NCBI GenBank assembly: GCA_001604275.1
Contig: LVBD01000037.1
Span: 1-64,000, forward strand
Direction: 5' to 3'
DNA from: Spirochaetales bacterium Spiro_02
GTDB lineage: Bacteria > Spirochaetota > Spirochaetia > Sphaerochaetales > Sphaerochaetaceae
Length of the DNA: 64,000 nt
The notes under the pieces are model-generated. The model made no database searches. It was not told the DNA's origin and was given only the letters and a program-made list of their open reading frames with translations. The position numbers and the translations under genes were made by a program. Shown piece after piece: positions 53,119 to 63,464 of the stretch. The first letter of the stretch is position 1. Each line of letters begins with the position of its first letter.

Positions 53119-54288
53119 CTATCGGGATCCGGGGCCGCCGCCGCGAGGCGGTTCGTCGTTTCCGCCTCCGACCGACAGCATCATCGACGAAGCGGCGTCG
53201 GAAGGCAGCACGGATTTCCGCACCAGAACCGTATCACCGACTTTCAAATCTCCACCAAGCACCTGGCAGATCCCCTCTCCGAGATACTTCACCGTGATCG
53301 TCACCGTCTGGGATGTTCCGTCGGAAAGCTTCTTCTCTACTGTACTGATCCCTCTTCTCGTCGTAACCGCCGACTGTGGGATCAACATCATGGAGACCTC
53401 CCCCTCGACATTGATCGTACCTTCGAACGTATAGCCGGGGACCAGTCCCTGCGGAGGATTCTCAATGGTGATCTCAACATCCATGACACCGATTCCTTGC
53501 GTAGTATAACGGCCTAGCATCGGGATATACGACACGGAGGCTGGCACGATCACTCCCGGCAGGGCATCGAATGTCAGCTCCGCAGTCTGTCCAAGCGTGA
53601 CATACTGCATGTCGATTTCGTCGATCTCCACCGTCGCCTTGAGCTTGCTTCGGTCTATGAGGGTCATGGCCGAGTCGCCGGCTTCGAAATAATCTCCAAC
53701 CGATACGTCGACGGAGGCGACCACCCCGTCGAAATTGGCGTAGGATCGCGTATAGTCGAGGTTGTTCTCGGCGGTTTTCTTCTGTAGCTCCAGCAATTTG
53801 AGCGTCCGAGAACTTCCCTCCAGCTGCGCCTGTTCGATCTGAGCTTCCAGATTCGCGATCGCGTACTGCTGGTTGGTATCGTCGATCGTTACCAGCAAGT
53901 CTCCTTTCTTGACGGACTGCCCCTCTGAGACATATACGCCGGTGATCGCGCCGGTGGAACGGAAGTTCACCTTCTGCTCATCGTAGGGAATCACATAACC
54001 GGATAGATCGATGGTCGTGCTATAGGTGCTTTCATATACCTTCTCCTCCACCGTAGTGAAGGCAGATACGGCGGGTTTCTCGGGCGACCAAGGGAACCGC
54101 CCGTTCTGCTTGTAGAAATTATATAGCGTGCCTCCGCCGAAAATCAGGATCAGGACGACGGCCCATGTGATGATCCGTTTGACCCGACGGCGAGCCATAC
54201 GCCGTTTCAGCGTATTACGAACCTGATCCTCGGTCGAAACCCCGACGTCCGCACGCTTCTTCGTATCTTTCTTGCCCATTTTCTTCAT
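53119..54288 (-). CDS. periplasmic adaptor (membrane fusion) protein, MacA-like
   Basis: This inner-membrane-anchored adaptor couples the ABC pump to TolC, 389 residues. A basic cytoplasmic N-terminus (KRRMARRRVKR) precedes one helix (IITWAVVLILIFGG). It is followed by the lipoyl halves (TGAITGVYVSEGQSVKKGDLLVTID and FDGVVASVDVSVGDYFEAGD) flanking a short alpha-hairpin, then barrel and membrane-proximal domains. The C-terminus is Gly/Pro-rich. It lies 12 bases after the tolC-like gene. Confidence 0.92.
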   Translation of the reverse strand: MKKMGKKDTKKRADVGVSTEDQVRNTLKRRMARRRVKRIITWAVVLILIFGGGTLYNFYKQNGRFPWSPEKPAVSAFTTVEEKVYESTYSTTIDLSGYVIPYDEQKVNFRSTGAITGVYVSEGQSVKKGDLLVTIDDTNQQYAIANLEAQIEQAQLEGSSRTLKLLELQKKTAENNLDYTRSYANFDGVVASVDVSVGDYFEAGDSAMTLIDRSKLKATVEIDEIDMQYVTLGQTAELTFDALPGVIVPASVSYIPMLGRYTTQGIGVMDVEITIENPPQGLVPGYTFEGTINVEGEVSMMLIPQSAVTTRRGISTVEKKLSDGTSQTVTITVKYLGEGICQVLGGDLKVGDTVLVRKSVLPSDAASSMMLSVGGGNDEPPRGGGPGSR

Positions 54289-54300
54289 TCGCTCCTTACT

Positions 54301-55764
54301 TTACAGTTGGATCATGAGGACCCGGTTTTCCAAAATCAGTCCTTCCAGTAGCAACATGTCCATGTCATATGCATCCTGATCGATATCGAACGCCGCGTCG
54401 TCGACGTCTGCCTGTCTCCCCAGCCCTTTCTCCAGCAGGCTCTGTTTCTGGGCGAGAACCTGCTTGTGATATTCAGCCAGATTCTTCTGCCTGGCCACCC
54501 GCAGCTTCCAGTCCTGGATATCGTTCTGCAGGGAAACCGCATCGGACTGATAGGCCAGAAGCGCCTCGTTGTATGTCAGCTGGGCGAGCAACGCCTTGTT
54601 CTCCAGCTGTTGCAGCGTCAGTTCGTCCGCAGCCTTCGACGCCTTGTTCTTCCACGTACCGACCACAGTGACCGATGGAGTAAGTTCGTCATCGGTAATC
54701 GAGTATTTCAGATTCGCCGAAGCGGAGACTGAATAATTGGAACCGGCCAACAGAGCTCCTGCGGAGCTCGCCACCGAATAGGAATTCGTCCCGCCCGTCC
54801 TCGTCACTGGCACGCCGAGCCCTCCGGCGACGTTGAGAGTCGTGTTGGTCGTCCTGGCCCTCTCCAGCTTCAGATCCTCCTGTGCGATCTGCAACGACAT
54901 CTGCTTGAGGAGCACGGCTGTGTTGCCGTTCGCAAGCGGAGAGAATTCCGGCGAGGCCTCGCGAATCCCGGTTACGTCGCCGTCATAGTCCAGACCGGTC
55001 AATATCTTGAACTGCTCCAGCGCATAGTCATGCGATAGCTCGAGCGTCTTGAGCGTGTTCTCGAGGGACAGAAGCTGAAGTTCCTGGTTCTTGTACGCGA
55101 CCGCGTCTTTGTTCGTCGATCCAAGCTTCAATGCGTTGTCCATCGAAATCCGAAGATCGTCGATGCTCTTCCGCGCTTCGTTCATCTGCTTCTCGATCGA
55201 AAGGATCGAAGAAACTTTCTGATAGACTTGATTTTCGAAATTCAGCACGTTGCTCGCATACGTCTGGCTGGCGAGAAGCAGGTTCTGCGAATACAACAGG
55301 TCGGAACGGGAGTCTCCCGTCTCACCGAACGTAAAGGTATGGGAAGCCTCCACGGTCGGGCTGAGGCCATAGGAACGCGCTCCGTTCTCGTAGAAATTCA
55401 CCGAAGCTCCGCTCGAGGCTTTGATCGTAGTCTTGCCGTCGTTGGGAAGCGTAACGCTGACGGAAGGTTCGATGGAAGTGGCTGTATATCCCTGCGTAGA
55501 GATACCGCCGATGGTCGTCGGTTGTACATATTTGACCGTCGCATTTCCAGATGACACTTCGACAGAAATGTCATCGTCCGTATCGGTCAAGGCATTGGCG
55601 ATCTCGCTGTTTTGCCTGGTAAGCAGATACGACTGCATCTGAGGACTTTTTTCCTGAGCCAGCGCCATCAGCTGAGCCAGATCCACCGCGAACAGCGACG
55701 CAGCGGAACAAACGAATGTCAGCGCAAGACTAAGGCTGAGTCTTTTCAACGTACTATTCTTCAT
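54301..55764 (-). CDS. TolC-family outer membrane efflux protein
   Basis: This is the outer-membrane channel of the pump, 487 residues from the ATG at 55764. The signal peptide is MKNSTLKRLSLSLALTFVCSAASLFA. The mature protein opens VDLAQLMALAQEKSPQMQSYLL, the usual TolC helix, and has the two-fold repeat of coiled hairpins rich in Gln/Leu/Ala (for example YKNQELQLLSLENTLKTLEL and QKNLAEYHKQVLAQKQSLLE). It is the first gene after the sigma-54 promoter. SD AAAGGA lies nine bases upstream of the ATG. Confidence 0.88.
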   Translation of the reverse strand: MKNSTLKRLSLSLALTFVCSAASLFAVDLAQLMALAQEKSPQMQSYLLTRQNSEIANALTDTDDDISVEVSSGNATVKYVQPTTIGGISTQGYTATSIEPSVSVTLPNDGKTTIKASSGASVNFYENGARSYGLSPTVEASHTFTFGETGDSRSDLLYSQNLLLASQTYASNVLNFENQVYQKVSSILSIEKQMNEARKSIDDLRISMDNALKLGSTNKDAVAYKNQELQLLSLENTLKTLELSHDYALEQFKILTGLDYDGDVTGIREASPEFSPLANGNTAVLLKQMSLQIAQEDLKLERARTTNTTLNVAGGLGVPVTRTGGTNSYSVASSAGALLAGSNYSVSASANLKYSITDDELTPSVTVVGTWKNKASKAADELTLQQLENKALLAQLTYNEALLAYQSDAVSLQNDIQDWKLRVARQKNLAEYHKQVLAQKQSLLEKGLGRQADVDDAAFDIDQDAYDMDMLLLEGLILENRVLMIQL

Positions 55765-55799
55765 CAACGTTTTTCCTTTGTCAGTATGTAACACATGAT

Positions 55800-55817
55800 G
55801 TGCAATCCACATGCCAA
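55800..55817 (-). promoter_or_regulatory. sigma-54 (-24/-12) promoter of the efflux operon
   Basis: Reading leftward, TTGGCATG (55810-55817), four bases, then TTGCAC (55800-55805) match the TTGGCACG-N4-TTGCW consensus with one mismatch. The GG-to-GC distance is the required 12 bases. The predicted start is near 55790, about 26 bases before the tolC ATG. Confidence 0.75.
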
Positions 55818-55950
55818 CGACAACTCATTACAGAAATAAAAACCATAAAAACCACAAAATCTTCACAAAACCACTCAATCATGGAAGCTTGACGTCCTGC
55901 GTCCCACTTCTACAATGAAAAAACACGACGGCTTCTGAAAAAACTGTACA

Positions 55951-55972
55951 TTGCACTGCGCAATTATTGCAC
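55951..55972. promoter_or_regulatory. candidate activator-binding half-site cluster
   Basis: TTGCAC (55951-55956), GCGCAAT (55958-55964) and ATTGCAC (55966-55972) form alternating, near-perfect inverted half-sites. They lie about 160-180 bases upstream of the predicted sigma-54 start, a normal distance for an NtrC-type enhancer. Confidence 0.4.
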
Positions 55973-56125
55973 GACAAGGTAAAAATGACCATCCCGCAGT
56001 CGGCCAAACCGCCCATAGTCGGCGAGGCATGCTTTTGAAGCGACCATATCATATTCCGATAGTGACAAAACACAGCTCACCGCAGAAAAAAAGAGAATAT
56101 TCGCCATTTCAAAAGAGAAAGCAAA

Positions 56126-56154
56126 TTGCCGATTTCCCGAACCATGAGTATACT
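56126..56154 (+). promoter_or_regulatory. sigma-70 promoter of ftsH
   Basis: TTGCCG (56126-56131), a 17-base spacer and TATACT (56149-56154) give a good promoter, with a 5' UTR of about 63 bases before ftsH. The 459-base gap 55765-56223 otherwise holds the divergent sigma-54 promoter and its candidate enhancer. Confidence 0.7.
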
Positions 56155-56223
56155 GGAACCATATTCCTCATTTCCAAGACCAACGAGGAAGTCCGCCGAT
56201 TGACGGACGACAAGGAAACATCA

Positions 56224-58230
<2,007 letters not shown>

Positions 58231-58376
58231 GCTACAGCAAAGACAATCTGTCGGCGATATCGCCGCTGACGGAAATCATCACGAACAGGAAGCGATGCAG
58301 GACGGAAGGGAATTCCGATTCCTGACGCCGTGACGGGAAGAAACCGGGCGGCTGTCGCTTCCGATGGAGACAAACG

Positions 58377-59342
58377 GTGTTTCGAACGAAAATCGAAGAT
58401 CCAGTATTGATTGAACATCTCGCCTCCTTGCCCGACGACAGCAGGGAGGTATTTCTTTTGGATGACGGCGCTGTCAGGGTGACAGCGTTGCAGGGGACCC
58501 ATATGATTAATCAGATGCGTGCCAATCACCATCTGGGCATCCTCGAGACTGTCGTCCTCGGACAGGCTTACATTGCAGGAGGCCTGCTCGCTTCAACGCT
58601 GAAAGGCAATGATCGTCTGCAACTCACCATCGAATGCGGCGGCCCGATCGGCGGCGTATACGTGGAGGCATGGGCATGCGGAGCGGTGCGCGGATATCTG
58701 AAGAACGTACCGATTCCGATCGACAAGCCTCTGGAAAGCTTCGATCTTTCGATGTTCTATGGCCCGGGATTCCTCACCATCACGAAACTTCTCGAAGGAA
58801 GCCGGCAGCCGTTCACCGGCCAAGTGATGCTCCAGTATGGGAATCTCGCACAGGATCTGGCCGTCTACTACCAGCAGTCGGAACAGACCCCGAGCCTTTT
58901 CTCTCTGAGCGTACAATTCGACAAAGCAGGGCGTGTCGCAGGTGCGGGGGGCATGTTCATCCAGGCGATGCCCGGCTGTCAGGACGATGTACTGAACCGG
59001 TTGCAGCGCCTTGCTCCGAACCTTCCCTCGATCGGAAAAACGCTGGCGGAAGGGCACTCAGTCAAGGAATACATAATTGAACAGTTTGCATCCGAGAAGC
59101 CTCGTCCACTCGCCCATCTGGGGGTCGGTTTCTCCTGTCCGTGCGACAGAAAGCATTTCGAAGGATACCTTTCCGGCCTCCCGGAAAATGAACAGGAAGA
59201 GATTCTTACCGACGGACCATTCCCGCTGGAGCTGGAATGTTTCAACTGCGGTACTGTCTACCGCTTCGAAAAGCCGGAACTTGAACGGGTATTCGCGAAA
59301 GATCCCCATCGGGTCGAGGAAACGCAGGGGGAACGGCGATGA
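58377..59342 (+). CDS. hslO: redox-regulated chaperone Hsp33
   Basis: This cytosolic holdase is activated by oxidation, 321 residues. The core domain includes TIECGGPIGGVYVEAWACGAVRGYL. The C-terminal zinc switch has both Cys pairs, FSCPCDRKHFEGYL (CxC) and LECFNCGTVYRF (CxxC). The start codon is GTG (58377) with GGAG seven bases upstream. A 14-bp palindrome, CGGCGATATCGCCG (58252-58265), lies in the gap after ftsH without a U-run. rlmKL overlaps the stop by four bases. Confidence 0.93.
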   Translation: MFRTKIEDPVLIEHLASLPDDSREVFLLDDGAVRVTALQGTHMINQMRANHHLGILETVVLGQAYIAGGLLASTLKGNDRLQLTIECGGPIGGVYVEAWACGAVRGYLKNVPIPIDKPLESFDLSMFYGPGFLTITKLLEGSRQPFTGQVMLQYGNLAQDLAVYYQQSEQTPSLFSLSVQFDKAGRVAGAGGMFIQAMPGCQDDVLNRLQRLAPNLPSIGKTLAEGHSVKEYIIEQFASEKPRPLAHLGVGFSCPCDRKHFEGYLSGLPENEQEEILTDGPFPLELECFNCGTVYRFEKPELERVFAKDPHRVEETQGERR

Positions 59343-61585
59343 TATTCTTTGCGATGGCCTCGGCCAATCAGAACGATATTGTGGAAATGGAGGCCCGGCA
59401 AGCCGGTTCCTCAGACGTATACGTAACAAACGGAGGTGTCGAGTTCGAGGCGGATCTCGCCGTTGCGTATCGGTTCTGCCTCTGGACGCGCACCGCCACT
59501 CGCGTTCTGCTCGCCCTGTTCCAGGACGAAAGCGTCACCAGCGCCGACGAGTTGTACGAATCGGCGATACAGATTCCATGGGAAGACTGGATTACCCCGG
59601 AGCGGACGTTCGCAGTCACAGAGACCGTGTCCGACTGCAAGTGGCTGAAGAACTCCCATTTTGCCGCGCTCCGTGTCAAGGACGCGATCGTCGACCGGAT
59701 CAAGGAGCGCTTCGATGGAGTTCGTCCGAACGTGGACAGAGACAAGCCGGACATCACGTTCCATGTCCATGTCGATGGGGACCGGGTCGTCTGGTACGTC
59801 GATTTCTCGGGTAAATCTCTTCACAAGAGAGGATATCGCAAGCAACAGACCGACGCCGTCCTTGCCGAATATCTCGCCGCCGCGCTCCTCTATCGGTCCG
59901 ATTGGCGCAAGTCGCTGGACAGCGGAAGCGGAGCGGAAACGCTGCTCGACCCGTTCTGCGGGGCGGGCACCATCTGCATCGAAGCGGCATGGATGGCCAC
60001 TGATACCGCACCGGGATTGCTCGACACAAGCAAGTTCGCTTTCTACAGGCTCCCGATCCATGATCCGGACATTTGGGAGGACATCCTTGACGAAGCTGTC
60101 GCCAGACAGGAAGCCGGCAGGAAAAAGAAGGTGAAGATCCTAGGTTGGGACAAGGATCCCGGCGCCGTGGAGATCGCCCGGGAAAACGCACGGGCGGCCG
60201 GAATCGGAGACTTGATCGAATTCTCCGTCCATGACATCAGGACGACCACGGCGCAGGATGTCCCGTCCGGCGGCGGGTGCATCGTCACCGATCCTCCCTA
60301 TGGGGTACGGATGGACGAGGAAAGCGTCGAAACGCTCTATATAGCGATGGGAAGGCAGTTCAACAGCCTCTTCCTCGGGTGGAGGATCGCGATCCTCTGC
60401 GGGGATCAGCAGCTGCTTTCCTATGTAGACATGAAGCCGAACAGGACCAATACGCTGTACAACGGGGGAATCTCCTGCCAGATCGCCCACTACTATGTGT
60501 TCACCGAAGAGGAACGGGCGGAGATGATCGCCAAGGCGGAGCAACGGAGGAAGGATCGGCTGTCCAAACCGCTGTCGCCTGGAGCGGAAATGGCGGCGAA
60601 CCGACTGCGGAAGAACCTCGCCGCTCTCAAGCCGAAAATGGCGGAGCAACAGGTTTCCAGCTATCGGATCTATGACGCCGACATGCCGGAGTATTCGGCG
60701 GCGATCGACCTCTACGAGGACAGGTGGATATCATTGCAGGAATATGCCGCTCCGGCGTCGATCGATCCGGAAGACGCCGCACGTCGACTCGAAGAGCTGA
60801 TCGACGCGACGGAACGTGTCACCGGCATCGATCTGGAGCAGATTTTCGTCAAACAGAGAACCCCGCAGAAAGGTCTGGGGCAATACGAAAAGATGGGGGC
60901 TTCCAACAGATTCTTCATTATGAAGGAGAACGGTCTGAAGTTCCTGGTGAACTTCACCGACTATCTCGACTCGGGGATCTTCCTCGACCACAGGCCGGTA
61001 CGGAAGATGATCAAGGAACTGTCCGACGGAAAACGGTTCCTCAACCTGTTCTGCTACACGGGGACGGCCACTGTCCATGCGGCGGCGGGAGGTGCGCTCA
61101 GTACGGTAAGCGTCGATGCTTCCGGAACCTATCTAGACTGGGCGTTGAAGAATATGGAGCTGAATGGTTTCACAGGCATGAATCATTTCTTCTATAAGGA
61201 AGACTGCATGGAATGGCTGTTCGCGACCTATGACCGCTACGATCTGATCTTCTGCGATCCGCCCACGTTCAGCAACGGCAAGAACCGCAGGACATTCGAC
61301 GTCGACCGGGACCAGGTGAAGTTGGTCCGGGCGTGCATGATGCATCTGGACAATGACGGTACTTTGATTTTTTCCAACAACTATCGCAGGTTCAAGATCG
61401 ATGACCGGCTGCTGGAGCAGTTCGACGTCCAGGACATCTCCAAGGAAACGCTTGGTGACGATTTCATCCGCGACGAGAAGATCCATTCCTGCTTCTTGAT
61501 CAAGCACAAGAAGGTCGCGGCGAAAGTGATGCAGCCGGAAATCAAGAAAGTTCGCAAGGCGGTTCTGAAAAAACCGATACAGTGA
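59339..61585 (+). CDS. rlmL: bifunctional 23S rRNA methyltransferase RlmKL
   Basis: This is a fusion of two methyltransferases that in E. coli make m2G2445 (RlmL) and m7G2069 (RlmK). The 748-residue protein has an N-terminal THUMP domain, then the RlmL core (LLDPFCGAGTICIEAA, IVTDPPYGVRMDEE), a linker, and the RlmK core (FLNLFCYTGTATVHAAAGG, LIFCDPPTFSNGKN). The length is slightly above the E. coli 702 because of a Lys-rich tail (KKVAAKVMQPEIKKVRK). The ATG overlaps the hslO stop (ATGA). Confidence 0.94.
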   Translation: MIFFAMASANQNDIVEMEARQAGSSDVYVTNGGVEFEADLAVAYRFCLWTRTATRVLLALFQDESVTSADELYESAIQIPWEDWITPERTFAVTETVSDCKWLKNSHFAALRVKDAIVDRIKERFDGVRPNVDRDKPDITFHVHVDGDRVVWYVDFSGKSLHKRGYRKQQTDAVLAEYLAAALLYRSDWRKSLDSGSGAETLLDPFCGAGTICIEAAWMATDTAPGLLDTSKFAFYRLPIHDPDIWEDILDEAVARQEAGRKKKVKILGWDKDPGAVEIARENARAAGIGDLIEFSVHDIRTTTAQDVPSGGGCIVTDPPYGVRMDEESVETLYIAMGRQFNSLFLGWRIAILCGDQQLLSYVDMKPNRTNTLYNGGISCQIAHYYVFTEEERAEMIAKAEQRRKDRLSKPLSPGAEMAANRLRKNLAALKPKMAEQQVSSYRIYDADMPEYSAAIDLYEDRWISLQEYAAPASIDPEDAARRLEELIDATERVTGIDLEQIFVKQRTPQKGLGQYEKMGASNRFFIMKENGLKFLVNFTDYLDSGIFLDHRPVRKMIKELSDGKRFLNLFCYTGTATVHAAAGGALSTVSVDASGTYLDWALKNMELNGFTGMNHFFYKEDCMEWLFATYDRYDLIFCDPPTFSNGKNRRTFDVDRDQVKLVRACMMHLDNDGTLIFSNNYRRFKIDDRLLEQFDVQDISKETLGDDFIRDEKIHSCFLIKHKKVAAKVMQPEIKKVRKAVLKKPIQ

Positions 61586-61628
61586 TCGGAACAGGAATCC
61601 GCATAGATGGAATATGGAGGGACATATC

Positions 61629-62051
61629 ATGGGGAAAAGTAAGTTCTTCGCGGAATTCAAACAGTTCATCGCACGCGGGAACGTCATGGACATGGCTGTC
61701 GGTATCATAGTCGGCAGCGCATTCACCGCGATCGTCCAGTCACTGGTCAACGACCTGCTCATGCCGTTCATCGGGTTGATCATCGGCGGGGTGAACTTCA
61801 CCGACCTCAAATGGGTGATATCCCCGGCGGTCGGCGACATGGCGGCGGTCACGCTCAACTATGGCGCATTCATCCAGAAATGCATCAATTTCCTGCTGAT
61901 CGCATTCGTCGTCTTCTTGATGGTCAAGGCCCTGAACAAGATGAAGGAACTACGGGAAAAGGACACTCCCCCCGCGACGCCGCCTGCACCGCCTGCACCG
62001 CCTGCGGACATCGCGCTGCTTACGGAAATCAGGGATCTGCTCAAGAAGTAA
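61629..62051 (+). CDS. mscL: large-conductance mechanosensitive channel
   Basis: This is an inner-membrane osmotic safety valve, 140 residues. The N-terminal FFAEFKQFIARGNVMDMAVGIIVGSAFTAIV is the MscL helix 1 hallmark. The second helix (CINFLLIAFVVFLMVKALNKM) and a cytoplasmic helix ending IALLTEIRDLLKK follow, joined by a PPAPPAPPA linker. The start at 61629 has GGAGGG seven bases upstream; the ATG at 61614 contains that SD. Four genes from ftsH onward are co-directional. Confidence 0.96.
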   Translation: MGKSKFFAEFKQFIARGNVMDMAVGIIVGSAFTAIVQSLVNDLLMPFIGLIIGGVNFTDLKWVISPAVGDMAAVTLNYGAFIQKCINFLLIAFVVFLMVKALNKMKELREKDTPPATPPAPPAPPADIALLTEIRDLLKK

Positions 62052-62236
62052 CATCCGTCGCAGGGACGCCGCGCATCCCTGCAGAGTTCTGCACTGCCAG
62101 TATGGAGCGCCCTGCCTGCCAGTTTGTTGTTGTTCCATATCGTCCGCTTGGAATTTCGAGCTTGCACCAGTTGGTTATCGATACTTACAAACCAGTTTTA
62201 TTATTTGTGTCATAAACTCTTATTTTGGCATAATAC

Positions 62237-62270
62237 GCTATCCGCTGTCGTCCGGACGAGAGCGGATAGC
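62237..62270. repeat. 34-bp near-perfect palindrome
   Basis: GCTATCCGCT (62237-62246) and AGCGGATAGC (62261-62270) are exact inverted repeats. The 14 bases between them are themselves palindromic around CCGG except for one mismatch. No T-run follows on either strand. It lies between the convergent mscL and dehydrogenase genes. Confidence 0.75.
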
Positions 62271-62317
62271 ATTGAGGGGTTCCATGTGGCGACATTCGTA
62301 AGGATCCAGTACGAACC

Positions 62318-63358
62318 CTAGAAGCAACGCTTCTTATGGTCCTTCGGGCAGGTTCCGCTCTCCAGACACTGATAGCAAATTTCGTTGGGCATCACCTCGC
62401 CGCCGAAGTACTGTCGGATATTCTCCACTGTCGTCTGGGCGATGTTATGCAACGCCTCATCGGTCAGGAACGCCTGATGGCTGGTGACGATCACGTTGGG
62501 CATCGCGATCAAAAGGGCGAGCACATCGTCCTGGATGATCGTAGCCGACTGATCCTCGTAGAACAGATCGGCCTCCTCCTCATAGACATCGAGGCCGGCC
62601 CCTCCGACTTTCCTCGCCTTGATCGCCTCCAGCAGGGCCTCGCTCTCCACCAGCGCCCCGCGCGACGTATTGATGATGTACACGTTCGGCTTCATCAGCG
62701 CCAGCGTCCGGTGGTTGATGATATGCTTCGTCTCCGGCGTCAGCGGGCAGTGGAGGGAAATGATATCGCTTCGGGTGCAAAGTTCGTCGACGCTCAGATA
62801 TTCCACGTCCAGATCCTTCGCCGGAAATGGATCGTATGCCACGACCTGCATCCCGAACCCCTTGCAGATATCGATGAATATCCGACCGATCTTTCCCGTA
62901 CCGATCACGCCGACGGTCTTGCCGTGCAGATCGAACCCTGTCAGCCCGTTCAGGCTGAAATTGAATTCTCGTGTGCGGACATACGCATGCTGGATCCGTC
63001 TGACCAGCGTCAGCAACAGCGCCATCGCATGTTCTGCGACGGCATACGGCGAATAGGCAGGCACACGCACCACATGGAGCTTGCCGAATGCGCTCTTGAA
63101 GTCGACGTTGTTGTATCCGGCACAGCGCATCGCCAGCAATTTGACGCCATCCTTCTTCAGCGTATCGATGACGGCCGCATCGATCGTATCGTTGACGAAC
63201 GCCACGGCCACATCGTAGCCTTTCGCCGTCCCTGCGGTATTCTTATTCAGCTTATGCTCAAAATAGGTGATATCGAGGCCGCCGTCTTCCTTCAGCCTGT
63301 CGAACCACACCTTGTCATACGGCTTCGTATCATAGAATGCGACTCTGATTCTCTCCAT
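62318..63358 (-). CDS. ldhA: D-2-hydroxyacid dehydrogenase, D-lactate type
   Basis: This NAD-dependent enzyme interconverts pyruvate and D-lactate, 346 residues. The NAD loop is GKTVGVIGTGKIGRIF. The catalytic Arg lies in YIINTSRGALVE, the Glu in LDVYEEE and the His in VTSHQAFLTDEAL. The N-terminus IRVAFYDTKPYDKVWF and the C-terminal LESGTCPK match the fermentative LdhA group. The tail has four Cys in about 20 residues. The start at 63358 has AGGAGG six bases upstream. A fermentative role is inferred. Confidence 0.88.
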   Translation of the reverse strand: MERIRVAFYDTKPYDKVWFDRLKEDGGLDITYFEHKLNKNTAGTAKGYDVAVAFVNDTIDAAVIDTLKKDGVKLLAMRCAGYNNVDFKSAFGKLHVVRVPAYSPYAVAEHAMALLLTLVRRIQHAYVRTREFNFSLNGLTGFDLHGKTVGVIGTGKIGRIFIDICKGFGMQVVAYDPFPAKDLDVEYLSVDELCTRSDIISLHCPLTPETKHIINHRTLALMKPNVYIINTSRGALVESEALLEAIKARKVGGAGLDVYEEEADLFYEDQSATIIQDDVLALLIAMPNVIVTSHQAFLTDEALHNIAQTTVENIRQYFGGEVMPNEICYQCLESGTCPKDHKKRCF

Positions 63359-63464
63359 TGCCGGCCTCCTCACACCGACAATATAGCATTTTTTGGAAAC
63401 AACGCGAATGAAACTTGCAAAAAAGGGGTTTACAAAGATGTTTCGTTCCTATTGAATCGGTGGC

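Noticed and set aside
55951-56223. N-terminal extension of FtsH
   Set aside because: The frame is open, but it covers a clear promoter and the 5' UTR. The SD-supported ATG at 56224 matches the family start.
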